This document shows positions 23,323-31,844 of a DNA stretch of 39,531 bases, in pieces. The stretch is taken from NCBI RefSeq assembly GCF_022829295.1, contig NZ_JAKSYH010000146.1:1-39531 (forward strand), written 5' to 3'. Source of the stretch: Methylobacterium sp. J-088. Its GTDB lineage: Bacteria; Pseudomonadota; Alphaproteobacteria; Rhizobiales; Beijerinckiaceae. Each line of letters opens with the position of its first letter. The stretch's first letter is position 1. The position numbers and the translations under genes were made by a program. The notes beneath the pieces are model-generated. The model was not told where the DNA came from. It did not search any database and saw only the letters and a list, made by a program, of their open reading frames with translations.

Positions 23323-24339
23323 TCAGGTCACGCGACGACCTGCGGCCTCCGCCAGATGGGTCCGCATCCACGCGATGGTGTCGCTGAGGCCCTCGCGCAG
23401 CGCGACGCGGGGCTGCCACACGAGTTCGGACCGAATCAAGGTTGTGTCAAGGACGTTGGCGGGCACGTCCGCGGCCCGGCTCGGCTTGAACGAACAAGGC
23501 AGGCGGTCCCGCCCGAAGGCCGCCTCCAGCGCGGCGATGATCGCGTTGACACTCAAGCCCGTGCCGCTGCCGACGTTCAGGACCTTGTGCGGCCCGTCAT
23601 AGGTCACGGCGGCCAGGAACGCGTCGCTGACATCGTCGATGTGCAGGAAGTCGCGCACCACCGCGCCGGTGCCCCAGACCTCCAGCGGCTGGTCCGTGAG
23701 GACGCGATAAATGTAGCTCCCGACCAGGCCCTGGTGCTTGGTGCCGAGTTGGAAGCGGCCGTACGGGTTGGCGATCCGGAGGATCTGGTAGTCAATCCCG
23801 TGCAGGTGGTAGTACAGAGCGAGCGACTTCTCGATCATCAGCTTGCCGATGCCGTAGGCCGAGATCGGATCGGTCGGCGCCTGCTCTTGGATCGGGATGG
23901 CGCGCGGGATGCCGTAGATCGCGCCGCCGGAGGAGGCGAACACCAGCTTTCGGATCCGGGCCGAGCGGCAGATCTCGAGCAGGTGCAGGGTGGCGATCGG
24001 CGTGGCCGACAGTTCCGCAGACGGATCCAGGTTCGAACTCTCCGGGATCGAACCGGCGATCAGGTGGAAGACGACGTCCTGGCGCTCGACCGCGTTGGCG
24101 ATGGCAAGGCGGTCAGCGAACTGGCCCGTCACCCGGGCGACGCGCCGGTCCAGCACGGCGGCCTGCGGGTGACTGCGGCTGAAGCAGGTGACCTCGGCTC
24201 CGGCATCCGCGAGGCGGTTGCACAGGTTCAACCCCAGGAAGCCGCTGCCGCCCAGCACGAGGCAGCGCGCCCCCGCAATACTTCGTGCGAAGCCGTCGGA
24301 TCCGGTGCGATCGCGCGGCGGCCCGGCCGCGGCGCTCAC
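23323..24339 (-). CDS. NAD-dependent epimerase/dehydratase, GalE-like
   Basis: A 338-residue extended SDR. The NAD loop LGGSGFLGLNL is at about 29-39. The catalytic set is SSGGAIYG and Y-x-x-x-K in SAYGIGKLMIEKSLALYY. NPYGRFQLGTKHQGLVGSYI, VWGTGAVVRDFLHIDDV and KVLNVGSGTGLSVNAII complete the UDP-sugar epimerase/dehydratase pattern. The substrate could be UDP-glucose/galactose or a related hexose; residue patterns alone do not decide between 4-epimerase and dehydratase. The start is the GTG in the GTGA overlap with the upstream unknown gene. It probably supplies a nucleotide sugar for the nearby glycosyltransferases. Confidence 0.85.
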   Translation of the reverse strand: MSAAAGPPRDRTGSDGFARSIAGARCLVLGGSGFLGLNLCNRLADAGAEVTCFSRSHPQAAVLDRRVARVTGQFADRLAIANAVERQDVVFHLIAGSIPESSNLDPSAELSATPIATLHLLEICRSARIRKLVFASSGGAIYGIPRAIPIQEQAPTDPISAYGIGKLMIEKSLALYYHLHGIDYQILRIANPYGRFQLGTKHQGLVGSYIYRVLTDQPLEVWGTGAVVRDFLHIDDVSDAFLAAVTYDGPHKVLNVGSGTGLSVNAIIAALEAAFGRDRLPCSFKPSRAADVPANVLDTTLIRSELVWQPRVALREGLSDTIAWMRTHLAEAAGRRVT

Positions 24340-25109
24340 GGCCGGATATCTGCGGCGGAGCGGAGTTCCCCGGCTCCGGCGTCGCCCGCTGCGATCATGC
24401 GCTCGATCAGGACGAGGGTCGTGTCCTGCAGGGCGCGCCGGGTCGGCTCCAGGGACACCTTGCCGCAGGCGCGGGCCGCCGCGTAGGCCGCCGCGTAGGC
24501 GGCGTCCCAGCCCGCCGCGAGGATCGGGCCGCCGGCCGCCTCCAACTCATCTTGGACTGCGGCCCACGCTGCCCGGTACGTGGCATCCCAGGCCGCGGCG
24601 CGCACGGACGAGCCGGTCTGACACAGGGTGAGATTGGCAATCGCGGCCCGCTTGCGGGCGCGCTTGAGATGGTCGCACAGGGCGGCGAGATCGCTCACGT
24701 CACGGATCTCGGGCAGGCCGGCCAGCACGTCTGCCTCGACATTCAGCTTGGCAAGGCGAAACCATGCCGGGAGATGGATGCGGACCATCCAGTCGGCCAC
24801 CAGACCGGCGCGACGGCGCTCCGGCTGCTCCGGCCCGCGCGTCCCAGCGAGGCGCGGCAGGAGCGGGAGGATCAAGTCGTCGCGCGCCGCCCGCGGGAGT
24901 CCGTCGTTCCAAGTGCGCACGAAGGCTGCAAGGACGGGGGACGCGCAGGATGGCTGGTCGGAGAGCGGCTCACCGGCCAGAGCAGCCACCGCCTCCATGG
25001 CACACAGCGCCCCGTCCCGCCCCCGCTGCCGACCGGCCGCCAACGTTCGGATCGGCAGGCGCGCATGCCCATCGCGACCACTGAGGTTTAGACCTGCTGA
25101 TTCCGGCAT
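24336..25109 (-). CDS. Alanine-rich hypothetical protein
   Basis: A 257-residue protein when started at ATG 25109, which has GGGAGGAAGG seven bases upstream; an upstream start at 25166 lacks such a site. I do not recognise the family. The C-terminal third has a repeated aromatic-alanine helical pattern (WDATYRAAWAAVQDELEAAG, then GWDAAYAAAYAAARACG), which suggests packed amphipathic helices. The middle contains a Trp-rich segment (VADWMVRIHLPAWFRLAKLN). No signal peptide or membrane segment is seen. Its stop overlaps the epimerase start by four bases, so the two are probably cotranslated. Confidence 0.6.
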   Translation of the reverse strand: MPESAGLNLSGRDGHARLPIRTLAAGRQRGRDGALCAMEAVAALAGEPLSDQPSCASPVLAAFVRTWNDGLPRAARDDLILPLLPRLAGTRGPEQPERRRAGLVADWMVRIHLPAWFRLAKLNVEADVLAGLPEIRDVSDLAALCDHLKRARKRAAIANLTLCQTGSSVRAAAWDATYRAAWAAVQDELEAAGGPILAAGWDAAYAAAYAAARACGKVSLEPTRRALQDTTLVLIERMIAAGDAGAGELRSAADIRP

Positions 25110-25314
25110 CCGAAGACCTTCCTCCCCGCGCCGCGGCCGCGGATCGGGGCCAAGCACCGCAACCAATCCGGCCGGGACGGGGATTTACCAGTTCCGCGGC
25201 GGGACGCTAAGGGAGGACCACGATCTCGACGTCCGATACCCCGTCCTGCCGGCCGTCGCCTGAGGCTCGCAACGCCTGGTCGAAGCCAGGAATGGGTGGG
25301 TCGAGCGCACGGAC

Positions 25315-27183
25315 ATGGCCGCGGACATGGCACAGTTTCTCGATCTGATCAGAGATCATCGCGGCGCTCCGGCAGACCTGATCGCGCGGCTCACCGCGCT
25401 GATGGCCGATCCGGAGGCGGCGGGCAGCAATCCCGGCACGATGATCCGCCATCTCGACGCCCTGGCGTTTCGGCTCGACAGCGACGGCGCGCCCGGCCTC
25501 GCCGCGCAAGCTCACGAGTTGGCCGCCAGCCTAGCGGGCCAGGACGGCGACCGCTGGACCCTGGCCGCGGCCGAGGCGCGCCTGCGGGATCTCTGCGCCA
25601 ACGAGCGTTTCGCGGAGGCCGATCCGGTCATCGCACGGCTGCGTGCTGCGGACGCCAGCCGCCTGCGACCCAAGGTCGTGCAAGTCCTCATGGATAGGGC
25701 CTGGGTATGCGAGTTGCGCGGCGAGGCCGAGCCGAGCATCCAGTATTACCGCCTCGCCCTTGCCTTGGGCGGCAACGAAGCCGACCTGATCACGCCCGAC
25801 GGCGATCCGGTCGCGAAGAAGATCAAGAACTCACGACGTTTCCAGCTCGACGCCTTGATCGAAGCCGACGCGTACGAGGAGGCCATCACTATTCACGAGA
25901 CGACCCGGCACGTGATCGGTGCGGGTCCCTTCAAGAGCTACACCATGGTCGCGGCCGCGACCCTGGCCGGTCAGCCTGGCATCCGCTATGCGGAGCTGCG
26001 GCCGCGGCGCCCGATCCAGGAGCCGCAGATCAAGTTCACCGAGACGCCGCCGCCCCTCACCTCGGAGCCCGGTGAGTTGGAGGCCCCGGCCCAGTATCTC
26101 GCGCTGGTCGAGGCGTGCCATGCCTTCCCGCGCAGCAACCTCGTCATCAAGGACGACCACCTCATCTATGATCTCGCAGCCCATCCCCGCCGGCGGGACG
26201 TTCTGCTTCAGGACGGCGTCAATCCGGACCAGATCGTAATGGCGGCTTTCGGGGACCGCCGAGCCCTCGTCGAGCGTCCGGAGGACAGCCTGTCCATCGA
26301 GGCAGGTCTCTCGATGTTCGGGCTCCAGAGCCGCAACTACGGTCATTGGTTCTGCGAGTTCGTCCCGCGGATGCTCGCCTATAACGATCCGCGATGCCCG
26401 GACGGCATCCCGCTCTGCATCGACGACCATATGCCGGCGACGCATGAGGAGGTCGTCAGGCTCCTCGACAAGCGCGATCGCCCGATCATCAAGTTGCCGC
26501 CGCAGCCCGTCGCGTTCGGGCTTCTCGGCCTCGCGCCGGTGCCGGCCTTCTTCCCATTCGAGATGAAGCCCGGCCGGCGCGTCTACGATACGATTTGGCC
26601 AGCCGACATCCTCATCGACCTGCGCACGCGCATCCTCGACGGCGCCCGCGAACGCGGGGCGCTGAGCGGACAGACGGGACGTCGGCTGTTCATCTCACGC
26701 AAAGCCTTCGCCCAGCGCCAATTAATCAACGAGGTCGAGATCGCCGAAGCTCTCCGACCCCACGGATTTGAGATCATCACGCCGGAGACGATGACCTTCC
26801 TCGAACAGGTCGAAGCGTTCCATGCCGCCGATATCATCGTCGGATCATCAAGCTCAGCGCTGACGAATGGTCTGTTCTGTCGCCCGGGCTGCCGTATCCT
26901 CGGTCTTATCCATGCCAATCTCGCCTTCAATTTCCGAGGCTACACAAGCTTCATCGAAGCGGGCGGCGCGCAGATCACGTTCTTGCGGGGCCAGACGGTG
27001 AGCGAGGACGGTCACGCCTTTCACGCGAACTACAACGTCGCACCGGATGACATCCTATCGGCCCTAGATCGCCAAGCGTCGCACAAGTCGGAGCAGGACG
27101 CACCGATCAAACAGCAGCCGGCGCAGACAATCGTCGGGCGGATGATTGAGGCGCTGCCATTTGCGCGCCGCAATGGACCGTGA
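25315..27183 (+). CDS. GT61-family (DUF563) glycosyltransferase with N-terminal helical domain
   Basis: A 622-residue protein. Residues 1-200 are helical and TPR-like (LRDLCANERFAEADPVIARL, SIQYYRLALALGGNEADL). The GT61 domain follows: LQSRNYGHWFCEFVPRMLAY at about 335, GRRLFISRKAFAQRQLINEV at about 455 and FLEQVEAFHAADIIVGSSSS, then ALTNGLFCRPGC. The usual G-x-H-G-A-x-LTN reads GSSSSALTN, an altered but aligned motif. It has no copy of the locus repeat module, unlike the other GT61 proteins here. It probably adds a sugar to the glycan built by the following genes. The start could be ATG 25315 or the second ATG at 25327. Confidence 0.82.
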   Translation: MAADMAQFLDLIRDHRGAPADLIARLTALMADPEAAGSNPGTMIRHLDALAFRLDSDGAPGLAAQAHELAASLAGQDGDRWTLAAAEARLRDLCANERFAEADPVIARLRAADASRLRPKVVQVLMDRAWVCELRGEAEPSIQYYRLALALGGNEADLITPDGDPVAKKIKNSRRFQLDALIEADAYEEAITIHETTRHVIGAGPFKSYTMVAAATLAGQPGIRYAELRPRRPIQEPQIKFTETPPPLTSEPGELEAPAQYLALVEACHAFPRSNLVIKDDHLIYDLAAHPRRRDVLLQDGVNPDQIVMAAFGDRRALVERPEDSLSIEAGLSMFGLQSRNYGHWFCEFVPRMLAYNDPRCPDGIPLCIDDHMPATHEEVVRLLDKRDRPIIKLPPQPVAFGLLGLAPVPAFFPFEMKPGRRVYDTIWPADILIDLRTRILDGARERGALSGQTGRRLFISRKAFAQRQLINEVEIAEALRPHGFEIITPETMTFLEQVEAFHAADIIVGSSSSALTNGLFCRPGCRILGLIHANLAFNFRGYTSFIEAGGAQITFLRGQTVSEDGHAFHANYNVAPDDILSALDRQASHKSEQDAPIKQQPAQTIVGRMIEALPFARRNGP

Positions 27184-27384
27184 TGACATTTCCGATGTTC
27201 GCCACCCGCAGTCCTCCCAGTCGCGCCCCGGGTTCGATTGCGGAGCCGCTCACTTCGGCATACGAAGCAACCGGAAGTTGGTCGGTACTTCGATCTCGCC
27301 GATAGGTCTCGGATCGGCCTCGCCGGTCCTCTTCAAAGCCATCCGACGATCTGCGTCGAAAGCCTAGGTATCGACAGGGAAGCA

Positions 27385-27789
27385 ATGACTCAGCCCTACC
27401 TGATCGAGTTCCGTCATATCCTGGATCACAGGGGAGCGCTCACGCCCATCGAGGCGGAGGCGGATGTGCCGTTCAGCATCCGGCGCGTCTATTTCATCTA
27501 TGATGTATCTCACGGCGCTGTGCGAGCGGGCCACAGCCATAAGAAGCTTCAGCAGGTTCTTATCGCCGTATCCGGCAGCTTCAAGGTTCACCTCGACGAT
27601 GGGGAGAACCGGCAGACCTTTCTCCTGAGCCGGCCCAATGTCGGGCTCTACGTGCCGCAGATGACGTGGCGGGATATCGACGACTTCTCGGGCGGGGCCG
27701 TCTGCCTTTCTCTTGCCTCAGATCATTATGAAGAAAGCGATTATTATCGCGATTACGAGGCATTTTTGAATGCCAAGGGTATCAGGTGA
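27385..27789 (+). CDS. fdtA: FdtA/QdtA-like dTDP-4-oxo-6-deoxyhexose 3,4-ketoisomerase
   Basis: A 134-residue cupin protein of the WxcM/FdtA family, which moves the keto group of dTDP-4-keto-6-deoxyglucose from C4 to C3. Family landmarks: [40 protein letters not shown] with the catalytic His pair (GHSHKKLQQ), and [20 protein letters not shown]. The ATG at 27385 follows AGGGA by four bases; the frame is open further upstream but that part is not family-like. A DegT aminotransferase follows at once, the usual partner for making a 3-amino-3,6-dideoxyhexose. Whether the product is Fuc3N or Qui3N depends on the ring stereochemistry the enzyme gives, which sequence alone does not show; the symbol is provisional. 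Confidence 0.82.
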   Translation: MTQPYLIEFRHILDHRGALTPIEAEADVPFSIRRVYFIYDVSHGAVRAGHSHKKLQQVLIAVSGSFKVHLDDGENRQTFLLSRPNVGLYVPQMTWRDIDDFSGGAVCLSLASDHYEESDYYRDYEAFLNAKGIR

Positions 27790-27800
27790 GGAAGTTTGGG

Positions 27801-28955
27801 ATGAAAGTTCCGTTTCTCGACCTCCACCGGACCCATAACACCATTCGGGCTGATCTCGATGCCGTTTGGCATCGGGTCTTGGATCGTTCACGCTACATCT
27901 TAGGCGAAGAAGTCGAAGCTTTCGAGTCGGAATTCGCCGCCTATTGCCACGCTGAGCACGCGATCGGTGTCGCGAACGGTCTCGATGCCCTCGTCCTGAT
28001 CCTGCGGGCGTATGGCATCGGTCCGGGCGATGAGGTTCTGGTTCCCTCGAACACCTTCATCGCGACTTGGCTCGCCGTCAGCCAAGTTGGGGCAATCCCG
28101 GTTTCCGTCGATCCTAGCCCGGCAACGTACAACATGGACCCGGCCGAGGCGGCCAGGGCCATCACCAGCCGCACGAAAGCAATCATACCCGTCCATCTCT
28201 ACGGACAACCCTCTGATATGGAGGCGCTGGGTCAGTTGGCACGGCGACATGGTCTGCTCTGCATCGAGGACGCGGCGCAGGCGCATGGTGCGACGTTCGC
28301 AGGTCGGCAAGTGGGTAGCCTGGGTGATGCCGCCGCGTTCAGCTTCTATCCCGGGAAGAACCTAGGAGCGGTGGGCGACGGCGGAGCCGTCACAACGTCG
28401 GATGCAGCACTGGCGCGCCGGATTCGTGAGCTGGCGAACTACGGATCGACCGAGAAGTACGTCCACCGCCAACGCGGTGTGAATTCCCGGCTCGATGAAC
28501 TTCAAGCGGCCATCCTCCGCGTCAAGCTCGGCTATCTCGACGAGTGGAACGCGCTCCGCCGCGGGGTTGCCGCGGCCTATCTGGACGGGCTCGCAGGCAC
28601 CGGCCTCGTGCTACCGCGGGTTGATCCGCGAGCCGTACCCGTATGGCATCTCTTCGTTGTCCAGACCGACAATCGCGACGCCCTCGCTGCAGAGTTGGAG
28701 CAGGGCGGTATTGGCACGCAGATCCATTACCCGATCGCCCCCTCCGACTCTCCGGCCTATGCGGCATCGCACGTCCTCGGTGAGAGTCGCCTGGGTCGCG
28801 CCCTCGGCAGGAGGATCCTGAGTCTGCCGATCGGCCCCCACATGCGTCCGGAAGAAGTCGAACACGTCGTCGCTTACTGCCGGGACCGTGTGGGAGCAGC
28901 GCGCGCGGCAACCCGTGCCCGACCCGAGGGGGCAGCCATTCCGCAGGACCGGTAG
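27801..28955 (+). CDS. fdtB: DegT/DnrJ-family aminotransferase, FdtB/QdtB-like
   Basis: A 384-residue PLP aminotransferase starting at ATG 27801 ([15 protein letters not shown]), with GAGGAAG six bases upstream; a GTG at 27786 is the alternative. The Schiff-base lysine is K186 in [19 protein letters not shown], and D157 lies in [31 protein letters not shown] and [18 protein letters not shown] are typical. The FYPGKNLGA form places it with FdtB/QdtB/DesV-like enzymes that aminate 3-keto sugars, and its position after the ketoisomerase agrees. The likely product is dTDP-3-amino-3,6-dideoxyhexose. It is distinct from the 4-aminotransferase-like protein at 8856, so the locus has two amino-sugar branches. 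Confidence 0.87.
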   Translation: MKVPFLDLHRTHNTIRADLDAVWHRVLDRSRYILGEEVEAFESEFAAYCHAEHAIGVANGLDALVLILRAYGIGPGDEVLVPSNTFIATWLAVSQVGAIPVSVDPSPATYNMDPAEAARAITSRTKAIIPVHLYGQPSDMEALGQLARRHGLLCIEDAAQAHGATFAGRQVGSLGDAAAFSFYPGKNLGAVGDGGAVTTSDAALARRIRELANYGSTEKYVHRQRGVNSRLDELQAAILRVKLGYLDEWNALRRGVAAAYLDGLAGTGLVLPRVDPRAVPVWHLFVVQTDNRDALAAELEQGGIGTQIHYPIAPSDSPAYAASHVLGESRLGRALGRRILSLPIGPHMRPEEVEHVVAYCRDRVGAARAATRARPEGAAIPQDR

Positions 28956-28957
28956 CA

Positions 28958-28976
28958 CGGGTCTCGAATGGACCCG
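28958..28976. terminator. Candidate hairpin after the aminotransferase gene
   Basis: CGGGTC, loop TCGAATG, GACCCG; an alternative overlapping stem GTCTCG/CGAGAC can form from the same bases. It begins two bases after the stop codon. No T-run follows, so it may be a weak terminator or a site where transcription is modulated between the two operons. Confidence 0.4.
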
Positions 28977-28999
28977 AGACGCCTCGCCTGACCCGCCCT

Positions 29000-29013
29000 G
29001 CGAACCGGTTCGC
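29000..29013. promoter_or_regulatory. 14-bp perfect palindrome upstream of the methyltransferase gene
   Basis: GCGAACCGGTTCGC is fully self-complementary and lies about 60 bases before the ATG at 29073. The position and symmetry suit an operator for a dimeric regulator at the promoter of the methyltransferase-acetyltransferase-GNAT operon. No factor is known. Confidence 0.35.
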
Positions 29014-29072
29014 CCAGTTTAGTAGGATGGGGCGGAGGGATCGACGCGATCCCAAGACAGCGGAGACCGAAA

Positions 29073-29903
29073 ATGTCATCTTCACCGGGCGACTCAGAGG
29101 CAAGCGGAGCGCAACCGCCTTCGGATGCGCTCGAACGCCTTCGGACTAATGAGAATGTCGATCTTGCCAAGGTTGACCTGACCTTCGAAGGCTTCCGCGC
29201 CCTCGCACAAAACCCGCACCTGACGGCCAACGAACGCATCGGCTTCCCGAATTCCTACAGGACGGGATTTGAGGACGCGATCTTTCACGACATCTTGTCG
29301 AAGCTGCCGGTTCTCACCGGCGAGGGCGCGACCATCTTGGACATCGGGCCAGGTTGCGCGGGACTCTCCCATCGCATCATCGAACTCTGTCGAGAGCGAA
29401 AGCATCATTTAATCCTGGTCGACAGCGAAGAAATGCTGGCCCAGCTGCCCGACATACCCGGTGTGACGACGAAGATCGCCGGCGCGTTTCCTCAGGTTGC
29501 GCGCGAGGTCGGCCTTATACGTCCGTCGGTCGATGCAATTCTCTGCTACAGCGTCTTCCACTACGTATATGTCGACGGTAATCCCTTCGACTTTCTCGAC
29601 CGTGCGCTCGACCTTGTCGGCAGTGGTGGACGCTTGCTGATCGGCGACATTCCCAACGTGTCGAAGCGACGCCGCTTCTTCGCTACAGAAACCGGACGCC
29701 GCTTCCATCAAGATTTTACGCAGACGGACACCTATCCGGAACTCCACTATAATCAGCCCAGCCCCGGTAAGATCGACGACGCCGTTCTCATGGGCCTCAT
29801 GCAACGGGCTCAATCGGCTGGAGCGGATGCTTACCTGATGCCGCAAGCCGCGGGGCTGCCCATGGCGAACCGGCGCGATGACCTTCTCCTGATGAAAGCT
29901 TGA
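29073..29903 (+). CDS. Class I SAM-dependent methyltransferase
   Basis: A 276-residue protein with a Rossmann methyltransferase core: ATILDIGPGCAGLSHRIIEL at about 88-107 (motif I), HLILVDSEEMLAQL at about 113-126 with the acidic residue that binds the SAM ribose, DAILCYSVFHYVYVDGNPFD at about 157-176 and GGRLLIGDIPNVSKR. The family is broad; in this setting a sugar or amino-sugar methyltransferase is plausible. The N-terminal 35 residues are Ser/Pro/Glu-rich and probably disordered. The next gene starts three bases after its stop. Substrate and position of methylation are unknown. Confidence 0.78.
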   Translation: MSSSPGDSEASGAQPPSDALERLRTNENVDLAKVDLTFEGFRALAQNPHLTANERIGFPNSYRTGFEDAIFHDILSKLPVLTGEGATILDIGPGCAGLSHRIIELCRERKHHLILVDSEEMLAQLPDIPGVTTKIAGAFPQVAREVGLIRPSVDAILCYSVFHYVYVDGNPFDFLDRALDLVGSGGRLLIGDIPNVSKRRRFFATETGRRFHQDFTQTDTYPELHYNQPSPGKIDDAVLMGLMQRAQSAGADAYLMPQAAGLPMANRRDDLLLMKA

Positions 29904-29906
29904 TCG

Positions 29907-30572
29907 ATGAAGCGCCTAATCATATTCGGGAATGGCGAAATCGCCAATATGGCTTATGAATATTTTAAACATGACAGCGATTACACTATAGTAGCGTTCT
30001 CCATAGGCGAAGAATACATAAAGGAGAAGGAATTCCTCGGCTTGCCGGTGATCCCGCTGGCCGACATTCGCGACGCATATCCGCCGGAGGCGCACGACGC
30101 ATTTGTGGCCATCGGCGACTCACGCCTCAACAGGGTTCGCACGAGCCTCTACGCGCAGGTCAAGGAACTTGGATATACTTTAACGTCGTACATCAGCACA
30201 CGTGCTTTTGTCTGGCACAATTGTGAAATCGGCGAAAATTGCTTTATTCTTGAAGACAATGTTATCCAGCCGTTCGTAAAAATAGGAAATAATGTGACGC
30301 TCTGGAGCGGGAATCACATCGGCCATCGTTCCGTTATCGAAGACAATGTCTTCATCAGCTCTCATGTCGTCATCTCGGGTTTCTGCACGGTCGGTTCATA
30401 CAGCTTTCTCGGGGTGAACGCGGCCGTTGGCCACGGTGTCGCGATCGCCAGCGATAATTTCATCAGCATGGCCGCGAGCGTTGCTCAATCAACCGAACCG
30501 GACAAAATTTACCAGGGAAATCCAGCGGAGCCGCGCAAGATCTCAGCCACGCGGTTCTGCCGAGCGCGATAA
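29907..30572 (+). CDS. NeuD/PglD-family sugar acetyltransferase
   Basis: A 221-residue protein with an N-terminal PglD-like fold (RLIIFGNGEIANMAYEYFKH, LGLPVIPLADI, AFVAIGDSRLNRVR) and a left-handed beta-helix after about residue 100 (CEIGENCFILEDNVIQPFVK, VTLWSGNHIGHRSVIEDNVF). The likely catalytic His is in GNHIGHRSVI (about 140-145). Members N-acetylate nucleotide amino sugars with acetyl-CoA. Downstream of FdtA/FdtB-like genes it could play the FdtC role, N-acylating the 3-amino group. The DNA is more AT-rich than the flanking methyltransferase. The GNAT gene follows after two bases. Confidence 0.82.
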   Translation: MKRLIIFGNGEIANMAYEYFKHDSDYTIVAFSIGEEYIKEKEFLGLPVIPLADIRDAYPPEAHDAFVAIGDSRLNRVRTSLYAQVKELGYTLTSYISTRAFVWHNCEIGENCFILEDNVIQPFVKIGNNVTLWSGNHIGHRSVIEDNVFISSHVVISGFCTVGSYSFLGVNAAVGHGVAIASDNFISMAASVAQSTEPDKIYQGNPAEPRKISATRFCRAR

Positions 30573-30574
30573 GA

Positions 30575-31510
30575 ATGTCCCTCACGCTCCAACGCTACGT
30601 CCCGAGCTTGATATCGGCTTGGAACACCCTCAATTCGGAAAGCTCGGCGGCTCATTTCCTATTTGAGCGCGGTTTTATGGATTACCACGCCGCGCGCTTC
30701 GCCGACGCCTCGCTCACGATTTGGCAGGATGACACGCTCGTCGGCCTGTTACCCGCGAATGTCGTCGGGCCGGAGGTCTATTCTCATCAAGGCCTGACGT
30801 TCGGCGGCCTGATCACCAAACGCACCGGTGTCGATCAGACACTCAGAATGATGGATCTGTGTGTCGATTACTACAGGAAAATTGGCGTCAGCAAAATATA
30901 TTACAAGCCTATCCCGTGGATATATCAGCGCTTCCCGTCGGAGGCCGATATCTATAGTTTGTTTCGCCATAACGCACAGCTTGTGCGTCGGGATGTGACG
31001 ACGACGATTTCCAACCGCCAACCTGGCTCATTATCGTCGCGCCGGCGACGCGGGATCCGAAAAGCGGAGAAGGCGGGGATAACCATTCTACAAAGCGAAC
31101 GTTGGGGGGATTTCTGGGACATTCTGCAAGAAGTCTTACAGAGTCGTCACGGCGTCGCTCCTGTGCATTCGATAGCTGAGATCACGATGCTGGCAGCTCA
31201 ATTTCCGGAGCACATCAAACTTTTCACTGCTGAACAGAATGGCACGACGATCGCAGGCGTCGTAATCTTCGAAACATCACAAGTCGCTCATGCGCAGTAC
31301 ATTTCCTCCAGCGATATCGGGCGCGAATCCGGCGCCCTCGATCTTCTGTTCAATTGGCTGATTGAGCATTACCAAGCGGCGAAGGACTATTTCGACTTCG
31401 GCATCTCGACGGAAGAATCGGGCCGCCGCCTCAATGTCGGGCTGTCAACGCAGAAAGAAGAGTTCGGTGGCGGGGCGGTCGCGCAAGACACGTATGTAAT
31501 TCACACGTAA
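30575..31510 (+). CDS. FemAB/GNAT-type acyl- or aminoacyltransferase
   Basis: A 311-residue protein with the two-lobed FemAB-like pattern: LPANVVGPEVYSHQGLTFGG, then a basic helix SSRRRRGIRKAEKAGITILQ (about 152-171), EHIKLFTAEQNGTTIAGVVI, HAQYISSSDIGRESGALDLL and YFDFGISTEESGRRLNVGLS. This matches GNAT proteins often annotated as FemAB-related in exopolysaccharide loci. They may attach acetyl or aminoacyl groups to sugars; the donor here is unknown. It starts two bases after the NeuD-like gene, so the genes 29073-31510 form one operon. Confidence 0.77.
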   Translation: MSLTLQRYVPSLISAWNTLNSESSAAHFLFERGFMDYHAARFADASLTIWQDDTLVGLLPANVVGPEVYSHQGLTFGGLITKRTGVDQTLRMMDLCVDYYRKIGVSKIYYKPIPWIYQRFPSEADIYSLFRHNAQLVRRDVTTTISNRQPGSLSSRRRRGIRKAEKAGITILQSERWGDFWDILQEVLQSRHGVAPVHSIAEITMLAAQFPEHIKLFTAEQNGTTIAGVVIFETSQVAHAQYISSSDIGRESGALDLLFNWLIEHYQAAKDYFDFGISTEESGRRLNVGLSTQKEEFGGGAVAQDTYVIHT

Positions 31511-31844
31511 GCGGTGATTTGGTCAAATGCAGGGTCCCCAACTGGTCGAATTCAATACGACCTGGGCTGGCGATCCTCGACTTGATGTGCAGTACAACCA
31601 GCTTCTCGGACAACGCTTGCACAGATCTAGCGCATCATGGAAGACTTGCGCGAATGCATTGGTTCCATGCTGCGTCCTGACATCTGCAACGGCGTTACGT
31701 CATCCTTTAACGCTGATTCGAGGCGGTACCAGTATTTCGGGCGACAACATTTCCGCAGCGCTGAAACAGATGACAGTGGCTTATTGTCCAGACCAATCAA
31801 ATCATAAGCTTCTCGGCGACCCAATTTTTTAGAAACTGGCTCTC
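31511..31844. other. Intergenic stretch upstream of the large GT61 gene
   Basis: This 334-base gap between the GNAT stop and the ATG at 31845 contains a frame (31527-31832 plus, 101 codons) without a Shine-Dalgarno or recognisable domain; I do not call it a gene. The stretch may carry a promoter for the large GT61 gene. No clear terminator or repeat is visible. Confidence 0.4.

Noticed and set aside
21955..24486. Two long plus-strand frames (21955-23160 and 23209-24486) and a minus-strand frame at 22211-23419
   Set aside because: These overlap the DedA and epimerase genes in other frames and show Arg/Gln/His-rich compositions typical of shadow frames.
31527..31832. Possible 101-codon gene upstream of the large GT61
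   Set aside because: It has no ribosome-binding site and no recognisable domain, and an overlapping minus-strand frame is equally uninformative.
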